Below, in pieces: positions 57,151 through 64,000 of a DNA stretch of 64,000 nucleotides (position 1 is its first letter; every line of letters starts with the position of its first letter). The DNA is from Citrobacter sp. MGH106 (lineage in GTDB: Bacteria; Pseudomonadota; Gammaproteobacteria; Enterobacterales; Enterobacteriaceae): the NCBI RefSeq assembly GCF_001037495.1, contig NZ_KQ089823.1, positions 1 to 64,000 of the forward strand, written 5' to 3'. The translations under genes and the position numbers were made by a program. The notes under the pieces were generated by a model. The model did not search any database, was not told where the DNA came from, and saw only the letters and a list, made by a program, of their open reading frames with translations.

Positions 57151-58332
57151 ATGACTAACAGCAATCGTATCAAGCTCACATGGATTAGCTTTCTCTCTTA
57201 CGCCCTGACAGGTGCGTTGGTAATTGTCACCGGGATGGTGATGGGAAACATCGCAGAATATTTTCATTTGCCTGTTTCCAGTATGAGTAACACTTTCACC
57301 TTCCTGAATGCCGGGATCCTGATCTCTATTTTTCTCAATGCCTGGCTGATGGAAATTGTGCCCCTGAAAACGCAATTGCGTTTTGGCTTCGTCCTGATGG
57401 TGCTGGCCGTCGCCGGGCTGATGCTCAGCCATAGTCTGGCGCTGTTCTCAGCGGCGATGTTTGTACTGGGCCTGGTCAGTGGTATCACCATGTCAATTGG
57501 GACATTCCTGGTTACCCAGATGTATGAAGGTCGCCAGCGCGGTTCCCGTCTGTTGTTTACCGACTCATTCTTCAGCATGGCAGGGATGATTTTCCCAATG
57601 GTCGCGGCATTCCTGCTGGCACGCAGCATTGAATGGTATTGGGTTTACGCTTGCATTGGCCTGGTTTATGTCGCGATTTTCATTCTGACCTTCGGCTGTG
57701 AATTCCCGGTGCTGGGTAAACATGCACAGCAGCCGGAAACGCCAGTGGCGAAAGAGAAGTGGGGCATAGGCGTGCTGTTCCTGGCTATTGCTGCATTGTG
57801 CTACATCCTTGGTCAACTTGGTTTTATCTCCTGGGTACCGGAATACGCCAAAAGCCTCGGTATGAGCCTGAACGATGCGGGTAAACTGGTGAGTGACTTC
57901 TGGATGTCTTACATGGTCGGCATGTGGGCGTTTAGCTTTATCCTTCGTTTCTTTGATTTGCAGCGCATTCTGACCGTACTGGCCGGTCTGGCTACTGTGC
58001 TGATGTATCTGTTCATCACTGGCACGCCAGAGCATATGCCGTGGTTCATTCTGACACTGGGCTTCTTCTCCAGCGCGATCTATACCACTATTATCACCCT
58101 CGGCTCTCAGCAGACTAAAGTCGCATCACCAAAACTGGTTAATTTCGTACTGACCTGCGGCACTATTGGTACCATGCTGACCTTCGTGGTCACCGGCCCT
58201 ATTGTCGCCCACAGTGGTCCTCTGGCTGCATTACAGACGGCTAACGGACTGTATGCCGTGGTGTTCGTGATGTGCTTTATCCTTGGATTCGTTACGCGCC
58301 ATCGTCAGCACAGCACACCAGCCGCACATTAA
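57151..58332 (+). CDS. tsgA: Major facilitator superfamily transporter TsgA
   Basis: A 393-residue protein with twelve predicted transmembrane helices and the central cytosolic loop (about 185-205) typical of MFS transporters. Named in Salmonella for selenite-induced expression; the substrate is unknown. ATG at 57151 follows CAGTC with a weak ribosome-binding site. It lies upstream of nirB and behind two REP units. Confidence 0.95.
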   Translation: MTNSNRIKLTWISFLSYALTGALVIVTGMVMGNIAEYFHLPVSSMSNTFTFLNAGILISIFLNAWLMEIVPLKTQLRFGFVLMVLAVAGLMLSHSLALFSAAMFVLGLVSGITMSIGTFLVTQMYEGRQRGSRLLFTDSFFSMAGMIFPMVAAFLLARSIEWYWVYACIGLVYVAIFILTFGCEFPVLGKHAQQPETPVAKEKWGIGVLFLAIAALCYILGQLGFISWVPEYAKSLGMSLNDAGKLVSDFWMSYMVGMWAFSFILRFFDLQRILTVLAGLATVLMYLFITGTPEHMPWFILTLGFFSSAIYTTIITLGSQQTKVASPKLVNFVLTCGTIGTMLTFVVTGPIVAHSGPLAALQTANGLYAVVFVMCFILGFVTRHRQHSTPAAH

Positions 58333-58340
58333 ATCTGAAT

Positions 58341-58413
58341 ACCGGATAATGATGTTAAAGCACCTTATCCGGCGTATAAAAGCATTCCCCAGGCCGGATG
58401 ACCATCCGGCCTT
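58341..58413. repeat. REP units and hairpin after tsgA
   Basis: ACCGGATAATGATG...ACCTTATCCGGC (58341-58372) and GGCCGGATGACCATCCGGCC (58392-58411), followed by TTT. The second, a perfect GGCCGGATG/CATCCGGCC stem, may end tsgA transcription. The 58414-58560 stretch shows no gene. Confidence 0.8.
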
Positions 58414-58569
58414 TGATCATCCGCCTTCCCTTCTCCAGACTGCGTAGACCTCGCAATCTTAAGAGGCAGGATAACTCACGCCAAAACCCTTCGATTTGTA
58501 TGCTTTTCATACAAACATGAAAAGCCTGTCAATTCCGTGACTTATAAAAATGCTGACAAATCAGTTATA

Positions 58570-58585
58570 TACCTCTTAAGGGGTA
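58570..58585. promoter_or_regulatory. NarL/NarP site upstream of nirB
   Basis: TACCTCT-TA-AGGGGTA: two heptamers in the 7-2-7 inverted arrangement used by NarL and NarP. The centre is 28 bp upstream of the FNR site centre, the same spacing as in E. coli nirB (-69.5 and -41.5). Confidence 0.88.
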
Positions 58586-58598
58586 TATAAGGGCGAAT

Positions 58599-58612
58599 TT
58601 GATTTGTATCAA
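58599..58612. promoter_or_regulatory. FNR site upstream of nirB
   Basis: TTGAT-TTGT-ATCAA: a perfect match to the FNR consensus TTGAT-N4-ATCAA. With the -41.5 position known in E. coli, transcription would begin near 58647, so nirB is anaerobically induced. Confidence 0.92.
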
Positions 58613-58670
58613 TAAGCGGGGTTGCTGAATCGTTAAGGTAGGCAGTAATAGAAAAGAAATCGAGGCAAAA

Positions 58671-61214
58671 ATGAGCAAAGTCAGACTCGCTATTATTGGT
58701 AATGGTATGGTCGGCCATCGCTTTATTGAGGATCTTCTTGATAAATCTGATGCGGACAAGTTTGATATTACCGTCTTCTGTGAAGAACCCCGCAAAGCAT
58801 ACGACCGTGTACACCTGTCTTCTTACTTCTCTCACCACACCGCTGAAGAACTGTCATTGGTGCGCGAGGGATTCTACGAGAAGCATGGCGTTAAAGTATT
58901 AGTCGGTGAACGCGCGATTACCATCAACCGTCAGGAGAAGGTGATCCACTCCAGCGCAGGCCGTACGGTCTATTACGATAAACTGATCATGGCGACCGGG
59001 TCCTTCCCGTGGATCCCGCCAATTAAAGGCTCAGAAACTCAGGACTGTTTCGTTTACCGCACCATCGAAGATCTCAATGCCATTGAATCCTGCGCTCGCC
59101 GTAGCAAACGCGGTGCCGTTGTCGGTGGTGGCTTGTTAGGTCTGGAAGCCGCCGGCGCCCTGAAAAGCTTAGGCGTTGAAACCCACGTAATTGAATTCGC
59201 CCCGATGCTGATGGCTGAACAGCTGGATCATATGGGTGGCGAACAGTTACGTCGCAAAATTGAAAGCATGGGCGTGCGTGTGCACACCAGCAAAAACACG
59301 AAAGAGATCGTCCAGGAAGGTACTGAAGCACGTAAAACCATGCGTTTTGCCGACGGGAGCGAACTGGAAGTTGACTTTATCGTTTTCTCCACGGGTATTC
59401 GCCCGCGCGACAAACTGGCAACCCAGTGCGGCCTGGACGTGGCACCACGCGGCGGTATCGTGATTAACGATGCCTGCCAGACCTCTGACCCGGATATCTA
59501 CGCCATTGGCGAATGCGCCAGTTGGAACAACCGTGTTTATGGCCTGGTTGCCCCTGGTTACAAAATGGCGCAGGTCGCTGTTGACCATATTCTCGGTAGC
59601 GAAAATGCCTTCGAAGGCGCGGATCTGAGTGCCAAACTGAAGCTGCTGGGTGTCGATGTTGGCGGTATTGGCGACGCACACGCACGCACGCCGGGTGCCC
59701 GCAGCTACGTCTATCTCGACGAAAGCAAAGAAGTCTACAAACGCCTGATTGTCAGCGAAGATAACAAAACGCTACTCGGTGCGGTCCTGGTGGGTGACAC
59801 CAGCGATTACGGTAACCTGTTGCAGCTGGTGCTGAACGCTATCGAACTGCCGGAAAATCCGGATTCACTGATTCTGCCAGCGCACGCAGGCAGCGGTAAA
59901 CCCTCAATAGGCGTGGATAAGCTGCCGGACAGCGCGCAAATTTGCTCCTGCTTTGACGTCACCAAAGGCATGCTGGTCGCCGCTATCAACAAAGGCTGCC
60001 ATACCGTTGCGGCGCTGAAGGCTGAAACCAAAGCCGGTACCGGTTGCGGCGGGTGTATTCCTCTGGTTACCCAGGTACTGAATGCTGAACTGGCGAAACA
60101 AGGGATTGAAGTCAACAACAACCTGTGCGAACACTTCCCGTATTCGCGTCAGGAACTGTTCCATCTCATCCGTGTGGAAGGTATTAAAACCTTCGAAGAG
60201 TTGCTGGCAAAACACGGTAAAGGTTACGGCTGTGAAGTGTGTAAACCGACCGTTGGCTCCCTGCTGGCCTCCTGCTGGAATGAATACATTCTTAAACCGC
60301 AGCACACGCCGCTGCAGGATACTAACGACAACTTCCTGGCGAACATCCAGAAAGACGGTACTTACTCCGTTATCCCGCGTTCTGCAGGTGGTGAAATTAC
60401 TCCGGAAGGTTTGGTTGCCGTTGGTCGTATCGCACGCGAATTCAACCTGTACACCAAGATCACCGGCTCTCAACGTATTGGCCTGTTCGGTGCGCAGAAA
60501 GATGACCTGCCGGAAATCTGGCGTCAGCTGATTGAAGCGGGCTTCGAAACTGGTCATGCGTACGCTAAAGCATTACGTATGGCGAAAACCTGCGTAGGCA
60601 GCACCTGGTGCCGCTATGGCGTGGGTGACAGCGTAGGTTTCGGCGTTGAGCTGGAAAACCGCTACAAGGGCATTCGTACGCCGCACAAAATGAAATTTGG
60701 TGTCTCTGGTTGTACCCGTGAGTGCGCTGAAGCCCAGGGTAAAGACGTGGGTATCATCGCCACTGAAAAAGGCTGGAACCTGTACGTTTGTGGTAACGGC
60801 GGGATGAAACCACGCCATGCTGATCTGCTGGCGGCGGATATCGATCGCGAAACGCTGCTCAAATATCTTGATCGTTTCATGATGTTCTACATTCGTACTG
60901 CAGACAAACTGACCCGTACCGCACCGTGGTTAGATAACCTGGAAGGCGGCATTGAGTATCTGAAGTCCGTCATTATTGACGACAAACTGGGTCTGAATGA
61001 ACACCTGGAAGAAGAAATGGCGCGTCTGCGTGAAGCCGTCGTGTGCGAGTGGACGGAAACCGTCAACACCCCATCTGCACAGGTTCGTTTTAAACACTTT
61101 ATCAACAGCGATAAACGCGATCCGAATGTCCAGGTTGTGCCTGAACGTGAACAACATCGTCCGGCCACGCCATATGAGCGCATCCCGGTCACTCTGGTGG
61201 AGGAAAACGCATGA
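58671..61214 (+). CDS. nirB: NADH-dependent nitrite reductase large subunit
   Basis: An 847-residue cytosolic enzyme reducing nitrite to ammonia. Regions are: FAD and NADH-binding domains (about 1-320, VGGGLLGLEAAG), a BFD-type [2Fe-2S] domain (about 420-490, QICSCFDVTKG and GTGCGGCIPL), then the sirohaem/[4Fe-4S] half (about 545-800) with KTCVGSTWCRYG and GCTRECAEAQ. Sirohaem is made by CysG, encoded downstream. ATGA overlap with nirD. Confidence 0.99.
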   Translation: MSKVRLAIIGNGMVGHRFIEDLLDKSDADKFDITVFCEEPRKAYDRVHLSSYFSHHTAEELSLVREGFYEKHGVKVLVGERAITINRQEKVIHSSAGRTVYYDKLIMATGSFPWIPPIKGSETQDCFVYRTIEDLNAIESCARRSKRGAVVGGGLLGLEAAGALKSLGVETHVIEFAPMLMAEQLDHMGGEQLRRKIESMGVRVHTSKNTKEIVQEGTEARKTMRFADGSELEVDFIVFSTGIRPRDKLATQCGLDVAPRGGIVINDACQTSDPDIYAIGECASWNNRVYGLVAPGYKMAQVAVDHILGSENAFEGADLSAKLKLLGVDVGGIGDAHARTPGARSYVYLDESKEVYKRLIVSEDNKTLLGAVLVGDTSDYGNLLQLVLNAIELPENPDSLILPAHAGSGKPSIGVDKLPDSAQICSCFDVTKGMLVAAINKGCHTVAALKAETKAGTGCGGCIPLVTQVLNAELAKQGIEVNNNLCEHFPYSRQELFHLIRVEGIKTFEELLAKHGKGYGCEVCKPTVGSLLASCWNEYILKPQHTPLQDTNDNFLANIQKDGTYSVIPRSAGGEITPEGLVAVGRIAREFNLYTKITGSQRIGLFGAQKDDLPEIWRQLIEAGFETGHAYAKALRMAKTCVGSTWCRYGVGDSVGFGVELENRYKGIRTPHKMKFGVSGCTRECAEAQGKDVGIIATEKGWNLYVCGNGGMKPRHADLLAADIDRETLLKYLDRFMMFYIRTADKLTRTAPWLDNLEGGIEYLKSVIIDDKLGLNEHLEEEMARLREAVVCEWTETVNTPSAQVRFKHFINSDKRDPNVQVVPEREQHRPATPYERIPVTLVEENA

Positions 61215-61537
61215 GCCAGTGGAAAAACATCTGCAAAATCGATGACATTCTGCCTGCAACAGGCGTCTGCGCCCTGTTAGGTACTGAGCAGGTTGCTATT
61301 TTCCGCCCATATCACAGCGATCAGGTGTTTGCGATCAGCAATATCGACCCGTTCTTTGAGTCCAGCGTGCTTTCTCGCGGGCTGATTGCTGAACATCAGG
61401 GCGAATTGTGGGTTGCCAGCCCGCTGAAAAAACAGCGTTTTCGCTTAAGCGACGGTCTGTGCATGGAAGACGAACAGTTTTCTGTGAAACATTACGAAGC
61501 TCGGGTGAAAGACGGCATGGTGCAACTGCGCGGTTAA
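61211..61537 (+). CDS. nirD: Nitrite reductase small subunit
   Basis: A 108-residue subunit with a Rieske-like fold. It lacks the Cys and His cluster ligands of true Rieske proteins. Needed for NirB activity in E. coli. It overlaps nirB by 4 nt. Confidence 0.98.
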   Translation: MSQWKNICKIDDILPATGVCALLGTEQVAIFRPYHSDQVFAISNIDPFFESSVLSRGLIAEHQGELWVASPLKKQRFRLSDGLCMEDEQFSVKHYEARVKDGMVQLRG

Positions 61538-61547
61538 TTAATTTTTA

Positions 61548-61573
61548 GGGAGGCGCAATGCCTCCCCTTTTTT
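61548..61573 (+). terminator. Terminator between nirD and nirC
   Basis: GGGAGGC-GCAAT-GCCTCCC followed by CTTTTTT, 10 nt after nirD. It may reduce nirC and cysG expression relative to nirBD. Confidence 0.88.
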
Positions 61574-61602
61574 GACGTATTTGTAGTTCTTTTATTGGTA
61601 GT

Positions 61603-61673
61603 CCTGATAAGCGTAGCGCCATCCGGCAATTGCAATTGCCGGATGGCGGCATAAATGCCTTATCCGGCCTACG
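61603..61673. repeat. BIME-type REP cluster between nirD and nirC
   Basis: CTGATAAGCGTAGCGCCATCCGGC, then TTGCAATTGCAATT, then GCCGGATGGCGGCATAAATGCC and TTATCCGGCC: a pair of facing REP units with a short linker. Confidence 0.9.
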
Positions 61674-61717
61674 GTTACGATTTCTTTTTATTTTTGTACT
61701 TCAAGGATAATCAACAT

Positions 61718-62521
61718 ATGTTCACAGACACTATTAATAAGTGTGCGGCTAACGCTGCGCGCATTGCACGCCTGTCGGCTAATAATCCACTTGGCTTCTG
61801 GGTCAGCTCAGCTATGGCAGGGGCCTACGTTGGCCTCGGCATCATCCTTATTTTTACTCTCGGTAATCTGCTCGACCCATCCGTACGTCCTCTGGTAATG
61901 GGTGCAACCTTTGGTATTGCCTTAACGCTGGTGATTATCGCCGGTTCTGAACTGTTCACCGGCCACACAATGTTTCTGACACTTGGCGTGAAAGCGGGCA
62001 CCATCAGCCACAGCCAGATGTGGGCAATTCTGCCGCAAACCTGGCTGGGAAATCTGGTCGGTTCCGTATTCGTTGCCCTGCTGTACAGCTGGGGCGGCGG
62101 CAGCCTGTTACCGGTCGATACCAGCATCGTACATACGGTAGCACTGGCAAAAACCACCGCACCTGCAACAGTACTGTTCTTTAAAGGTGCGCTGTGTAAC
62201 TGGCTGGTTTGCCTGGCGATCTGGATGGCAATCCGTACTGAAGGTGCGGCGAAATTCCTCGCTATCTGGTGGTGCCTGCTGGCTTTTATCGCTTCCGGCT
62301 ACGAGCACTCTGTTGCCAATATGACGCTGTTTGCCCTCTCATGGTTCGGTCACCACAGCGATGCTTATACGTTGGCTGGAATTGGTCATAATCTGCTGTG
62401 GGTAACACTAGGTAATACTTTGTCCGGTGTCGTATTCATGGGATTGGGTTATTGGTATGCTACGCCAAAATCGGAGCGCCCTGTTCCGGCAAAAATCAAC
62501 CAAACTGAGAATCTGGCATAA
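61718..62521 (+). CDS. nirC: Nitrite channel NirC
   Basis: A 267-residue formate/nitrite transporter family member with six transmembrane helices; forms a pentameric channel for nitrite import. Start [18 protein letters not shown] at 61718 after AAGGATAA; a frame extending to 61655 falls in the REP cluster. It has the central [10 protein letters not shown] and [13 protein letters not shown] segments. Confidence 0.98.
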   Translation: MFTDTINKCAANAARIARLSANNPLGFWVSSAMAGAYVGLGIILIFTLGNLLDPSVRPLVMGATFGIALTLVIIAGSELFTGHTMFLTLGVKAGTISHSQMWAILPQTWLGNLVGSVFVALLYSWGGGSLLPVDTSIVHTVALAKTTAPATVLFFKGALCNWLVCLAIWMAIRTEGAAKFLAIWWCLLAFIASGYEHSVANMTLFALSWFGHHSDAYTLAGIGHNLLWVTLGNTLSGVVFMGLGYWYATPKSERPVPAKINQTENLA

Positions 62522-62547
62522 CAGCCAAATCATTAAGGGGTAATGTC

Positions 62548-63921
62548 GTGGATCATTTGCCTATATTTTGTCAACTACGTGAGCGCGACTGCTTGATCGT
62601 CGGCGGTGGTGATGTCGCAGAACGCAAAGCGCGGTTACTGCTGGAAGCGGGTGCCCGTTTAACGGTTAATGCACTTGCGTTTATTCCTCAGTTTACCGTA
62701 TGGGCAAATGAAGGAATGCTGACGCTGGTTGAAGGGCCGTTCGATGAAGCCCTGCTCGACTCCTGTTGGCTGGCGATCGCCGCAACCGATGACGATGCCG
62801 TCAACCTTCGCGTCAGCAATGCCGCTGAATCACGACGAATTTTCTGTAACGTGGTCGATGCGCCAAAAGCCGCCAGTTTCATCATGCCTTCCATTATCGA
62901 CCGCTCGCCGTTAATGGTGGCAGTCTCCTCTGGTGGCACCTCACCTGTCCTTGCCCGCCTGCTGCGTGAACGGCTCGAATCCGTGTTACCGCAGCATCTG
63001 GGCCAGGTCGCGCAGTATGCGGGGCAACTACGTTCCCGGGTGAAAAAACAGTTTGCCAGCATGGGCGAACGTCGCCGTTTCTGGGAAAAGTTGTTCGTTA
63101 ACGATCGTCTGGCGCAATCGCTGGCAAATAACGATCAGAAAGCGATTGAGGAAACCACCGAACAGTTGCTCAGCGAACCGCTGGATCATCGCGGTGAAGT
63201 GGTACTGGTTGGCGCCGGCCCTGGTGACGCTGGGCTGCTGACGCTGAAAGGACTACAGCAGATCCAGCAGGCCGATGTCGTGGTGTATGACCGCCTGGTT
63301 TCTGATGACATCATGAACCTTGTGCGCCGCGATGCAGATCGTGTATTTGTCGGTAAACGCGCAGGCTATCACTGTGTACCGCAGGAAGAAATTAACCAGA
63401 TCCTCCTACGCGAAGCGCAACAGGGCAAACGCGTAGTACGCCTGAAAGGCGGCGATCCGTTCATCTTTGGACGCGGTGGCGAAGAGCTGGAAACGCTGTG
63501 CCACGCAGGCATTCCGTTCTCTGTGGTTCCAGGCATTACCGCAGCTTCTGGCTGCTCTGCATATTCGGGTATTCCACTGACACATCGAGATTACGCCCAG
63601 AGCGTACGTCTGGTCACCGGCCACCTGAAAACTGGCGGCGAGCTGGACTGGGAAAACCTGGCAGCAGAAAAGCAGACACTGGTGTTCTATATGGGACTGA
63701 ACCAGGCTGCCACTATCCAGGAAAAATTGATCGAGTTTGGTATGCAGGCTGATATGCCGGTTGCGCTGGTAGAAAACGGAACCTCCGTTAAACAACGCGT
63801 CGTCAACGGAGCGCTGACGCAACTCGGTGAACTGGCGCAGCAGGTTGAAAGTCCGGCCCTGATTATTGTTGGTCGTGTTGTTGGATTGCGCGATAAGCTG
63901 AACTGGTTTTCGAATCACTAA
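62548..63921 (+). CDS. cysG: Sirohaem synthase (multifunctional)
   Basis: A 457-residue enzyme converting uroporphyrinogen III to sirohaem. The N-terminal half (1-210) is the NAD-dependent dehydrogenase/ferrochelatase with [17 protein letters not shown] and S128 in VSSGGTSPV. The C-terminal half (215-457) is the SAM methyltransferase with [15 protein letters not shown] and [13 protein letters not shown]. Start GTG at 62548 after AAGGGG. Sirohaem is needed by NirB and sulfite reductase. Confidence 0.99.
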   Translation: MDHLPIFCQLRERDCLIVGGGDVAERKARLLLEAGARLTVNALAFIPQFTVWANEGMLTLVEGPFDEALLDSCWLAIAATDDDAVNLRVSNAAESRRIFCNVVDAPKAASFIMPSIIDRSPLMVAVSSGGTSPVLARLLRERLESVLPQHLGQVAQYAGQLRSRVKKQFASMGERRRFWEKLFVNDRLAQSLANNDQKAIEETTEQLLSEPLDHRGEVVLVGAGPGDAGLLTLKGLQQIQQADVVVYDRLVSDDIMNLVRRDADRVFVGKRAGYHCVPQEEINQILLREAQQGKRVVRLKGGDPFIFGRGGEELETLCHAGIPFSVVPGITAASGCSAYSGIPLTHRDYAQSVRLVTGHLKTGGELDWENLAAEKQTLVFYMGLNQAATIQEKLIEFGMQADMPVALVENGTSVKQRVVNGALTQLGELAQQVESPALIIVGRVVGLRDKLNWFSNH

Positions 63922-63952
63922 TTCGACGCTAACACTGCAGTATGAAGCCAAT

Positions 63953-63981
63953 AAAAAAACCGGGAGTTTCCCGGTTTTTTT
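63953..63981 (+). terminator. Terminator after cysG
   Basis: A7-CCGGGA-GTT-TCCCGG-T7, 32 nt after the cysG stop: a 6-bp GC stem with symmetrical A/T tracts. Confidence 0.92.
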
Positions 63982-64000
63982 ATGCCTGTCGTCACCCATT

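Overview
The window is a chromosomal segment of an enterobacterium in the Escherichia/Salmonella/Citrobacter group. This rests on near-identity of dozens of recognised proteins to E. coli K-12 homologues, an rrn operon with tRNA-Ile and tRNA-Ala in the spacer, the conserved str-S10-spc-alpha ribosomal cluster, and REP-type intergenic palindromes. It is not K-12 itself. S7 is 156 residues, chiA is absent between bfd and tufA, the prepilin peptidase beside bfr is a short 155-residue form, and a three-gene NAD-salvage module sits between yheS and yheT.

Layout. 1-5200 (minus): most of an rrn operon (23S, tRNA-Ala, tRNA-Ile, 16S, boxA, P2, P1), corresponding to rrnD. 5348-15642: yrdA, yrdB, aroE, tsaC, yrdD, smg, dprA, then def-fmt-rsmB-trkA, mscL, arfA, zntR, yhdN, a cluster for tRNA modification, formyl-Met metabolism, K+ uptake and osmotic and ribosome rescue. 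15750-29600 (minus): alpha, spc and S10 operons, including rpmJ (38 aa) and rpmD (59 aa), with their ribosomal-protein-controlled leaders. 29783-37468: hopD, bfr, bfd, tufA, fusA, rpsG, rpsL (str operon), tusBCD and yheO. 37634-44329: fkpA, slyX, slyD, yheV, kefB, kefG, yheS. 44400-47674: nadV, a short Prs paralogue and an NrtR-like regulator. 47756-56873: yheT, yheU, prkB, yhfA, crp, yhfK, argD, pabA, fic, yhfG, ppiA. 57151-63921: tsgA, nirB, nirD, nirC, cysG (nitrite reduction and its sirohaem).

The main accessory element is the nadV/prs/nrtR module. Its two enzymes would make PRPP and use it to turn nicotinamide into NMN, a one-step NAD salvage route that enteric bacteria usually lack. A divergently encoded Nudix-winged-helix protein with a degenerate catalytic box is the likely regulator. 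A perfect 11-bp inverted repeat (GTGTC-N5-GACAC core) and a second imperfect copy lie over the divergent promoters and look like its operators. A REP palindrome borders the module on the yheS side.

Other points of interest: a long stem-loop between the two spacer tRNAs; the arfA coding hairpin; a fic/yhfG pair with an inhibitory SxxxEG motif in the antitoxin; a likely bfr terminator inside hopD; tandem ARG boxes before argD; an FNR plus NarL/NarP arrangement before nirB; and a terminator-like hairpin at the very start of the spc transcript. No CRISPR array, insertion sequence, prophage or obvious pseudogene was seen. No disrupted reading frame was found.
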